Positions 18,989 through 25,089 of a DNA stretch of 29,205 bases are shown here, one piece after another. The notes beneath the pieces were generated by a model. That model worked only from the letters and a program-made list of their open reading frames with translations. It did not search any database and was not told where the DNA came from. The translations under genes and the position numbers were made by a program. The stretch's first letter is position 1. Every line of letters starts with the position of its first letter. This DNA comes from Accumulibacter sp003538495 (GTDB lineage: Bacteria > Pseudomonadota > Gammaproteobacteria > Burkholderiales > Rhodocyclaceae), in contig NZ_JAPUVQ010000075.1 of assembly GCF_029255145.1 (NCBI RefSeq), positions 1-29,205 on the forward strand. Direction: 5' to 3'.

Positions 18989-19004
18989 TGGCACGAAACA
19001 TGCT
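18989..19004 (+). promoter_or_regulatory. Sigma-54 (-24/-12) promoter upstream of pit
   Basis: TGGCACGAAACATGCT matches the sigma-54 consensus TGGCACRNNNNTTGCW at every defined position except one (A for T before TGC). The GG (18990-18991) and GC (19002-19003) are exactly 10 bp apart. Transcription would start near 19015, giving a leader of about 480 nt before pit. An NtrC-type activator gene ends 340 bp upstream. Confidence 0.78.
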
Positions 19005-19014
19005 TGCGTGGAAC

Positions 19015-19497
19015 AGCTCAACGTCGATCAGAACGGTCACCGCAGGTTGTTGGTGAGCGCCTGATTGGTCGCTTCCGGGCAATGATCAATCCGATATCTT
19101 GGGGGGATGTCGTATGGGTTCTGGCGCCAGGCTTGATTCCTTTCTGAAACCAGGCGCTGCCTGGGCGATGAACGCACGTCGGAGTCCTTGCGCCTCGGCT
19201 TCCCCGTGTGCGCGCTCGCCCATGCCTCTCTGCTGCCTGTTCTCCCTCTTGTTCGAGCGCGGCGTCGCGACGCCGCGAGCAAGTCTCTTGCGCCCGCCAG
19301 AGCGCTTGCGCGTCAAGGGCTTCGGCACGCTGCTTGCGGGCCGGAACAAGTTGCGCAGGCATTGACCCGGAGGACCAACGACATTCGCCACTGATCCCGA
19401 CAGTTCGCCAGTCAGACCGCGCCAGGCGCGTTTCTCGGCACGCTGATTGCTGCGTCCGCCGCGCTTGAACCTGCAACCACAACCTCAGGGCCGCTTC
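19015..19497 (+). other. Long structured leader between the sigma-54 promoter and pit
   Basis: About 480 nt would precede the pit start codon in a transcript from the -24/-12 promoter. It contains a nine-codon frame at 19107-19136 (MSYGFWRQA, stop) behind a G-run that could serve as a ribosome site. A CCAGGC in that frame's last codons (19127-19132) and another at 19150-19155 can both pair with GCCTGG at 19159-19164. Further on lies a perfect 20-bp palindrome at 19258-19277 (CGCGGCGTCG and its complement). These could form a regulatory leader or a small RNA; no known RNA family was recognised. Confidence 0.4.
19258..19277. repeat. Perfect 20-bp palindrome in the pit leader
   Basis: CGCGGCGTCG followed directly by CGACGCCGCG, with no mismatch. 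As RNA it would give a stem of about 8 bp with a tetraloop; as DNA it is a symmetrical protein site. No T-run follows. Confidence 0.65.
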
Positions 19498-20538
19498 ATG
19501 AGCACACTACTGATTCTGACGATCGCGACCGTAGCCATCGTTCTCTTTTTCGACTATACCAACGGTTTTCACGACGCCGCCAACATCGTGGCGACGATCA
19601 TCGCTTCGCGGGCGATGACGCCGGTCCAGGCAGTGATCATCGTCGGTACCTTCGAGTTTCTCGGCCCATTGCTTGGTGGTACGGCGGTCGCCAATACCAT
19701 TGGCAAGTTCGTCACTCTGAACGATGTGGCGCCGGTGCTGTCCCTGGCGATCCTGATCAGCGGGCTGGTCGGCGCCATCGTCTGGAACCTGGCAACCTGG
19801 TACTTCGGCATCCCGTCGTCGTCGTCGCACGCGCTGGTCGGCGGACTGATCGGAGCGGTCATCGTTTCTGCCGGGCCGGACAACGTCGTCTGGGGTTTTT
19901 CGCAACTCATGCACGGCCAGATGACCGGCATCATGAAGGTTCTGGCGGCGTTGATCCTTTCGCCATTGATCGGTTTCTGGGTCGGTTTCCTGATCCTCAG
20001 GCTGATGAATATCGTCCTGTTCGCTGCCAAGCCATCGGCCAACACCGGCCTTCGGCACGCGCAGTTCGTCACCGCCGCCGGGCTCGCCTTCTCGCACGGT
20101 GCCAACGACGCGCAAAAGAGCATGGGGATGCTGACGCTGGCGCTGCTGCTGGGTGGCTTCATCGACAAGTTTGAAGTTCCGTTCTGGGTGATGCTGGCCT
20201 GCGCGGTGGCAATTACCCTGGGCATCCTTTCGGGCGGCTGGCGGATCGTGCGGACGCTGGGCTTCTCGATCTACCGTGTTCGCCCGATCCATGCGCTGAG
20301 CTCGCAGCTGACCTCGGCACTGGTGATCATGACCGCTTCGGCGATCGGCGCACCGGTATCGACGACGCACGTCGTTGGCACGTCGATCATGGGTATCGGC
20401 TCTTCGGAGCGCCCGCGAGCGGTGCGCTGGAAGAAGGCCAAGGACATTGCCATCACCTGGGTAATTACCATCCCTGGTTCGGCTCTGGTGGCGATTCAGA
20501 CCTTCGCTCTCGTCAATCTCTTTCTTGGAAAGGCTTAA
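19498..20538 (+). CDS. pit: Low-affinity inorganic phosphate transporter, PiT family
   Basis: A 346-residue inner-membrane protein with about ten hydrophobic segments and the two inverted family repeats. Half one has FDYTNGFHDAANIVAT at 19-34 and GIPSSSSHALVGGLIGA at 104-120. Half two has SHGANDAQKSMG at 199-210 and GAPVSTTHVVGTSIMGIG at 284-301. PiT proteins carry metal-phosphate complexes with protons. The short length, without a long central loop, is typical of PiT proteins paired with a DUF47 partner, and such a gene follows after 2 bp. The ATG at 19498 fits the first helix; AGGG lies upstream. It is preceded by a sigma-54-like promoter and activator sites, so it may respond to the nearby two-component system rather than only to PhoB. 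Confidence 0.94.
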   Translation: MSTLLILTIATVAIVLFFDYTNGFHDAANIVATIIASRAMTPVQAVIIVGTFEFLGPLLGGTAVANTIGKFVTLNDVAPVLSLAILISGLVGAIVWNLATWYFGIPSSSSHALVGGLIGAVIVSAGPDNVVWGFSQLMHGQMTGIMKVLAALILSPLIGFWVGFLILRLMNIVLFAAKPSANTGLRHAQFVTAAGLAFSHGANDAQKSMGMLTLALLLGGFIDKFEVPFWVMLACAVAITLGILSGGWRIVRTLGFSIYRVRPIHALSSQLTSALVIMTASAIGAPVSTTHVVGTSIMGIGSSERPRAVRWKKAKDIAITWVITIPGSALVAIQTFALVNLFLGKA

Positions 20539-20540
20539 TC

Positions 20541-21197
20541 ATGTCGGACGTAAACCTTGCAGCACCCTCTCTCATGCGCCGGATCCTGCATCGGGTGTTT
20601 CCCAGAGTCCCAGATTTCTTTGCGCTGCTCGCCGAACAAAGTGCGCATGTGGATCACAGCGCCGGCCTGCTGGTCGAGTACATGGGTGCCGATAGCGCGC
20701 AGGCAACCAAGAAGATTGTCGAGGCCGAGTACGAGGGCGATCGGCAGAAGGTTCGCAACCTGACCTTGCTCAACGAAGCCTTCTCGACGCCGATCGACCG
20801 TGAAGACCTGCACCGGGCGATCATCAATCTCGACGAAATCATCAACAGCTGCAAGTCGATCGTCGTCGAAATGGATACCGAGATTCTTGCCTTGAAGCCG
20901 GACAAGGCTTGCCTGGAAATGGCGGTGTACCTCAAGGCCGGTGTGGAAGCGGTGGCGGCGGGCTATGGCCGTCTCGGGAGCGATCCGAAACTGGGTCGCG
21001 CCGATGCCGAAAAGGCCGACAAAGCGGTACGCCAGCTGACCCGGACGCACCGGCGCGCCCTGGCCGAGTTGTTTCAGGACAACGACTTCCACAACATCTT
21101 CAGGCGCAAGGAGATCTACATGCAGTTGAGTCGGGCCGGCGACCGCCTGAACATCTGCAACAGCACGCTGCTGGACATCGTCGTCAAGCTCTGCTGA
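20541..21197 (+). CDS. DUF47 / PhoU-like partner of the PiT transporter
   Basis: A 218-residue, largely helical cytoplasmic protein of the DUF47 (PhoU-related) family. Visible features are VPDFFALLAEQSAHV at 23-37, the acidic EAEYEGDRQKVRNL at 61-74, TPIDREDLHRAIINLDEI at 83-100, GYGRLGSDP at 141-149, and a second helical half ending DRLNICNSTLLDIVVKL. It is probably a metal-binding helix bundle that modulates the transporter, as inferred for pit-DUF47 pairs elsewhere. The ATG is 2 bp after the pit stop codon, so they are co-transcribed and probably translationally coupled. Two more distant relatives lie downstream at 23213 and 24118. Confidence 0.92.
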   Translation: MSDVNLAAPSLMRRILHRVFPRVPDFFALLAEQSAHVDHSAGLLVEYMGADSAQATKKIVEAEYEGDRQKVRNLTLLNEAFSTPIDREDLHRAIINLDEIINSCKSIVVEMDTEILALKPDKACLEMAVYLKAGVEAVAAGYGRLGSDPKLGRADAEKADKAVRQLTRTHRRALAELFQDNDFHNIFRRKEIYMQLSRAGDRLNICNSTLLDIVVKLC

Positions 21198-21215
21198 ACG
21201 CCGCCTGTGGCGATG

Positions 21216-21251
21216 CCCCGGGGATGGTGCCCGCATAGGTCTTCCCCGGGG
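21216..21251 (+). terminator. Possible terminator hairpin after pit-DUF47
   Basis: CCCCGGGGA (21216-21224) and TCCCCGGGG (21243-21251) are exact complements around an 18-nt loop, 18 nt after the DUF47 stop codon. The T-run that follows is weak (TCTTG). Each arm is itself nearly palindromic, so other folds are possible. Confidence 0.45.
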
Positions 21252-21418
21252 TCTTGCTGCGAGTATCCGCGAGGCAGCGCGCAGAGCTCGGGCCGGGCTG
21301 CCGCGTTGCAGGTCGCCCGGGGTGACCGCGAGTGCCGGCTCGGACGGCCTGTCGACCCGTGGCCGACGCCTTGCCACCTGACGACGACGGCCGACGGCGC
21401 TTGCTCCGTTCCGTGGCG

Positions 21419-21426
21419 GGTGTAAC
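21419..21426 (+). promoter_or_regulatory. Candidate activator site, left arm, CHAD operon promoter
   Basis: GGTGTAAC, extended by GTT to 21429, is identical over 11 bp to the element at 18794-18804. The right arm begins 103 bp further on. The same orientation and nearly the same spacing are found before pit. Confidence 0.62.
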
Positions 21427-21529
21427 GTTCTCTCCTGGCGGGTGCGTCCCCGGCAAATTCGCAAGTGGCTGTTGCATATGAGAAATGTTCCTATGAGTCG
21501 GGCAGGTGCAGGTGCCACTTGTTCATTTT

Positions 21530-21537
21530 GTTGCACC
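21530..21537 (-). promoter_or_regulatory. Candidate activator site, right arm, CHAD operon promoter
   Basis: GTTGCACC, inverse of GGTGCAAC, one transition away from the arm before pit (GTTACACC). The flanks also match (TTTTGTTRCACCC). It ends 78 bp before the -24 GG of the sigma-54 promoter; the pit arm ends 79 bp before its GG. Confidence 0.6.
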
Positions 21538-21614
21538 CGCAGCATTTCTCGCGGCGTCTTCTGATGGCGCGTTTCGCGCTTGATTTTTCACGGTGTTTGG
21601 CACTCCGTTGCTAC

Positions 21615-21630
21615 TGGCACATCTCTTGCT
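21615..21630 (+). promoter_or_regulatory. Sigma-54 (-24/-12) promoter of the CHAD/PhoU-like operon
   Basis: TGGCACATCTCTTGCT is a full match to TGGCACRNNNNTTGCW, with GG (21616-21617) and GC (21628-21629) exactly 10 bp apart. Transcription would start near 21641. A near copy, TGGCAC then TTGCT, sits just upstream at 21598-21612 but with only 9 bp between GG and GC, so it is probably inactive. Confidence 0.82.
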
Positions 21631-21737
21631 GTACCTGAGAAGCGAGGGATCCTGGCGCTTGCCTCGACAAGAGGCAGTTCTGCGCAGGATTCCTTGGTGG
21701 GGCTGAAGAGTCAGTCCAATTCTCAGGAGCTTGTCAG

Positions 21738-23216
21738 ATGGAAATCGAAACCGAACTCAATCTTTCGCTAACGCCCGGAGTGGCCAGTCGCCTGGCCAAG
21801 CATCCGCTGCTGACCGAGGCCACAGCCCTTCGCGAACGCGTCATTAACATCTACTACGACACGCCGGATCGGCGCCTGCAGCGTGAGCACGTCGTTGTGC
21901 AGTATCGCAAGAGTGGCTCGATCTGGCTGTCGTCAGTCAGCAGGGCGGCCTTGAGCGAAGACCAGGACGCGGAAGGTGCGCAGTGGGAGGTCGCCGGCGA
22001 GCCGGGCGAATTCGACTTCGCGCACGTCGGCGACAGCGGCTTGCGGCGGTGGCTGGAATCCTTGCGCGAGGACTTGCGACCGGCGTTCACCACCAACTTC
22101 ACACGCAGTGCCTGGCTGCTTGAGCCACGCGCGGGTGTACGCATCGAACTCGCTCTCGACCGCGGCTGGATCGTCGGCGAGGGTCGCCGGCAGGCGATTT
22201 GTGAAGTCGGACTCGAACTCCTTTCGGGATCTTCCGGCGATCTGTTTTCCGCTGCCAGCGAGTTGCAGAGTGACTTCTCGCTCCATCCTGAAGTGACCAG
22301 CAAGTTCCAGCGCGGCTACCGGGTTCTGGCCGAGGACTCGCCGCAGGCGGTCAAGGCGGTGGCGGTCCAGACCAACGCCGGCATGAGCACCGTCGCCGCT
22401 TTCCGGACCATCGCGCTGGCCTGTCTGCGGCACCTGCAAAGCAACGAGCAAGGCCTGCGCGAGAGTGACAATCCAGAGTTCGTCCATCAGGCCCGCGTCG
22501 CCATTCGCCGTCTGCGTTCGGCGATCCGGATCTGGCGTCCGCTACTCTCCGGGGAGTTCGTGAGCCGCTTCGATCCGCTGTGGCAGACACTCGCCGGGCA
22601 TCTGGGCGAAGCGCGCAACTGGGATGTCTTTCTGACCGAGACCTTGCCGACCATCGCCCTGGCCTTTCCTGAAGGCAGCGCGTGCGGCCGCCTGTCGGCT
22701 TACGCCCAAAGGCGCTGCGCGATCAATCGTGAGGGAGCGCGCAGCGCCCTCCAGTCCGTCGCCTACTCGCGCTTGCTGCTCGACTTCACTGCTGCCTTGC
22801 TGGCGCTTCCGGAGCAGGACGCGGGACGGCTGGATGCTTTTGCACCCGCATGTCTCGACAAGCGGGCGAGACAGGTCAGCCAGTTGGCGGTCGACGCGCT
22901 CGCCGGCGACGCGGCGGCACGTCATCGTCTGCGGGTTTCGTACAAGCGATTGCGCTACGCACTGGAATTCTTCGCTCCGCTGTTTCCGGGTGAACTGCTC
23001 CGCAACTACCACGTCTCGGCCAGCGGCCTGCAGGAGTTGCTCGGCCGGCTGAACGACCTGGCGGTTGCTGTGCAACTGAGCGACGAAGCGCTCCCCGGCG
23101 ACGCCGGTGCGGTAATCCGGAGTTGGCTCGAGGCACAGAGCGAAGGCTTGCTGCCGGAGCTTCGCGGTTGGCTGAACGACTTCTACCAGCACCCTGTGCC
23201 GTGGCGGAATCAATGA
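21738..23216 (+). CDS. CYTH-CHAD domain protein, putative polyphosphate-binding
   Basis: A 492-residue cytoplasmic protein. The N-terminal CYTH (triphosphate tunnel) domain spans about 1-200 and the CHAD helical domain about 218-487. CHAD motifs are intact in both halves: VHQARVAIRRLRSAIR from 249 and HRLRVSYKRLRYALEFF from 396, rich in the conserved His, Arg and Lys that bind polyphosphate in characterised CHAD proteins. The CYTH part is degenerate: the EXEXK signature reads ETELN, the strand expected to end T-x-K reads WLSSVS, and the later EIELEL-type strand reads CEVGLELL. So triphosphatase activity is doubtful while polyphosphate binding is likely. AGGAG lies 8 nt before the ATG. A consensus sigma-54 promoter precedes it. 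Its stop overlaps the next start (ATGA). Confidence 0.9.
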   Translation: MEIETELNLSLTPGVASRLAKHPLLTEATALRERVINIYYDTPDRRLQREHVVVQYRKSGSIWLSSVSRAALSEDQDAEGAQWEVAGEPGEFDFAHVGDSGLRRWLESLREDLRPAFTTNFTRSAWLLEPRAGVRIELALDRGWIVGEGRRQAICEVGLELLSGSSGDLFSAASELQSDFSLHPEVTSKFQRGYRVLAEDSPQAVKAVAVQTNAGMSTVAAFRTIALACLRHLQSNEQGLRESDNPEFVHQARVAIRRLRSAIRIWRPLLSGEFVSRFDPLWQTLAGHLGEARNWDVFLTETLPTIALAFPEGSACGRLSAYAQRRCAINREGARSALQSVAYSRLLLDFTAALLALPEQDAGRLDAFAPACLDKRARQVSQLAVDALAGDAAARHRLRVSYKRLRYALEFFAPLFPGELLRNYHVSASGLQELLGRLNDLAVAVQLSDEALPGDAGAVIRSWLEAQSEGLLPELRGWLNDFYQHPVPWRNQ

Positions 23217-24028
23217 AATCGACGATCGGGGATTCGCTTCAGGTGAAGGCCGTGAGTTGTCCTGCGATCTCGAGAGCCACACAAGGCGCTGCGCCATCCG
23301 GAGTCGGCGCTGAAGTGCCCGATTTTTTCTCGCTGATCGATCGGCAGGCCGCTATCGTGGTGAGTCTCGCCAGGACCACGCGGGCGATCTTGCAGGGGAA
23401 GGAATCAGTCCATTCGGTTCGCTTGCTCGACCTGGAGCAGCGCCGGCAGGAACTGCGGCGACGCAATCAGGCGGCGCTCAACTCGCCAGCCGCGCTGACC
23501 GCCGATGTGGGCGAAATAAACTGGACCATGGAGGCTCTTGATCGCGTGGCGGCTGGCCTGTTCCGGACCGCCCGGGGAGTCGATCAGGGTGGGTCGGGGC
23601 CGGACGAAACCAGTTGCCTGATGATCGAGGCCATCGAGACAGCGACCGAGAGTCTGCGGCACGGCTACAGTCGCCTGGCGAACGGGTCGCCGGTTGCGGA
23701 GTGCGATGCGGATGCCGCGATGGCGAGTGAGCAGGTGTTGGGAGGCGAGCGGTGGTTGCGTTTTCCGGAGGCGGCCGAGCTGGAACCGGCCGCTCTATCG
23801 CAGCCGGATGGTGAACTGTTCGCCGAGGCTGCCGGACATCCGGCCGGTCGTCGCGTTGGCAGGCTCGACGAGTTGCACGCCAAGCTGGCCGCCATCACGC
23901 TGGAAGTTGTCAAAGCCGGTGCGATACTCAGGAACTGGTCACGGCAGCTGGCAGCGGGCTGGCACGATAGAAGGTCGTGTGGCGGCGGCCAACAGGCGCG
24001 GCCGGTCTGGCCGTTGATGGGCAGTTGA
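23213..24028 (+). CDS. Divergent DUF47/PhoU-like protein, first of two
   Basis: A 271-residue, mostly helical protein without membrane segments. It is not a standard family member, but it aligns by eye with the DUF47 protein at 20541: VPDFFSLIDRQAAIV (35-49) against VPDFFALLAEQSAHV, and ESLRHGYSRLANGSP (146-160) against EAVAAGYGRLGSDP. The middle (about 165-215) is Ala/Glu-rich and poorly conserved. Repeated charged helices with buried hydrophobic positions suit a PhoU-like bundle. The ATG at 23213 overlaps the stop of the CHAD gene (ATGA), which argues for coupled translation; an in-frame upstream start at 23123 would lie deep inside the CHAD gene and is not favoured. A role in phosphate or polyphosphate homeostasis is inferred from neighbours. 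Confidence 0.72.
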   Translation: MKSTIGDSLQVKAVSCPAISRATQGAAPSGVGAEVPDFFSLIDRQAAIVVSLARTTRAILQGKESVHSVRLLDLEQRRQELRRRNQAALNSPAALTADVGEINWTMEALDRVAAGLFRTARGVDQGGSGPDETSCLMIEAIETATESLRHGYSRLANGSPVAECDADAAMASEQVLGGERWLRFPEAAELEPAALSQPDGELFAEAAGHPAGRRVGRLDELHAKLAAITLEVVKAGAILRNWSRQLAAGWHDRRSCGGGQQARPVWPLMGS

Positions 24029-24117
24029 CTGTCAGCCATTCGTGGCGTCAGCGGTTGCCGACAGGAGACAGTGCGCCCGGCGCAAGGTCCTTACAGCATC
24101 GAGGAGAGGTAAGCATC

Positions 24118-24834
24118 ATGGATACGCAGTTCCACTCGGCACCGGCTTTGGCCAGCCGGAGGTCGCTTGAAAACGATCTGGACCGCTTGCTGGACGCGGC
24201 GGCAGAAGCGACCGCAGTCTTCAGGGCAGCCGTTGAGGCCTACCTGACGGCGGGTTCCGAGAGTGCCTGCTGGTCGCTGGCCCAGAGGATCAGCACGCAG
24301 ATGTGCACGGTAGACGAGTTGCAGCAGAGGTTCGCGACGGGAACGCGTGACGCGACGTTTGAGAGCGGCACGCGTCCCGGGATGATCGAACCATTGAACG
24401 CCGTGACCGGACTGCTCAGGGAGATGCGGCGCCAGATCACCGCTTTTGCCGTCGAATCGGGTTTCTCCGGTGACACTCGTGAAATTCCCTCGTACCTCGT
24501 CACCGACCTGCAGGAACTGAGCGAGACGGTCTGCGCGGCGGTCGACGAGCTGATCGAGGGTTGTCGCCCGTGCATGCTGCTATGGGGCCAGCCAATGTGC
24601 GTTGGCGGCGATCTCGGCGTCAGCTGGTACGAAAGCCAGGCAGATCGGCTCTCGATGCAACTGATCAAACAGATCTTGGCCGATGAGGCGCTGGAGCTGA
24701 AGGTTAGGCTTCATCTGGCGCAAGTGGTCGAGGAAGTCGACCGCGTTGCGGACTACGCGGAGCGCGTGGACACGGATCTGCGGGCAGGCCGGATGGCTGG
24801 CCTGGCAACTCGCGCCAGCCGAGATTCGCACTGA
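24118..24834 (+). CDS. Divergent DUF47/PhoU-like protein, second of two
   Basis: A 238-residue helical protein without membrane segments. The C-terminal half has the DUF47/PhoU pattern of spaced acidic residues: YESQADRLSMQLIKQIL (171-187), then LELKVRLHLAQVVEEVDRVADYAERVD (193-218 region). The N-terminal half has DELQQRF near 66 and FESGTRPGMIEPLNAVTGLL near 81-100, like the DUF47 segment that reads F-x-x-x-S-R-x-D-I-x-x-L-L. In true PhoU/DUF47 proteins these E-x-x-x-D clusters bind metal ions. A GAGGAGAGG ribosome site 8 nt upstream supports the ATG. It follows the previous gene by 89 bp in the same direction and is followed by a strong hairpin, so it is probably the last gene of the CHAD operon. 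Confidence 0.75.
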   Translation: MDTQFHSAPALASRRSLENDLDRLLDAAAEATAVFRAAVEAYLTAGSESACWSLAQRISTQMCTVDELQQRFATGTRDATFESGTRPGMIEPLNAVTGLLREMRRQITAFAVESGFSGDTREIPSYLVTDLQELSETVCAAVDELIEGCRPCMLLWGQPMCVGGDLGVSWYESQADRLSMQLIKQILADEALELKVRLHLAQVVEEVDRVADYAERVDTDLRAGRMAGLATRASRDSH

Positions 24835-25022
24835 TTGCCGATCGTGTGGTTTTCCTGGGCTGCTCCGGAAAGGGCTCGCGGCCCCGGCGCAGGGTCGCTT
24901 CGCGCGACTTGCCCGAGGGCCCGGAGTCGCGTGGCGAACATCGGCCTGCGTGTGTAACGGTGCACGCTGTGCTTGCCAAGGCACCCCACCTAGCCTAGTC
25001 TGAGCAATTGGGCTAAGTGTTG

Positions 25023-25060
25023 TTGGCTCTGCGGCAGACAAGCGTTTGCCGCAGAGCCAA
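25023..25060 (+). terminator. Strong hairpin terminator between the CHAD operon and the SulP gene
   Basis: TTGGCTCTGCGGCA (25023-25036) and TGCCGCAGAGCCAA (25047-25060) form a perfect 14-bp stem with a 10-nt loop that can pair further to a tetraloop. TCTTTT follows. It ends 29 nt before the SulP start codon, so it either ends upstream transcription or, if the SulP promoter lies before it, sits in the SulP leader. Confidence 0.75.
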
Positions 25061-25089
25061 TCTTTTCGAAAGAATGGAGGCATGTGGCC

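Larger units (their letters stand above)
21198..21737. other. Regulatory intergenic region before the CHAD operon
   Basis: 540 bp with no recognised gene. It contains a possible terminator for pit-DUF47, the paired GGTGYAAC sites, a consensus sigma-54 promoter and a misspaced copy of it, each listed separately. The region between promoter and start codon (about 21641-21737) is a leader of roughly 97 nt. Confidence 0.6.

Noticed and set aside
19099..19365. 88-codon plus-strand frame in the pit leader
   Set aside because: Its translation is Arg/Ser/Cys/Leu-rich with no family likeness, and it crosses the palindrome at 19258. The leader is better explained as untranslated RNA.
24951..24960. Third GTGTAAC-like element (TGTGTAACGG) before the SulP gene
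   Set aside because: The first base of the GGTGTAAC core differs, no inverted partner lies about 100 bp on, and no -24/-12 promoter follows at the expected distance. Probably coincidence.
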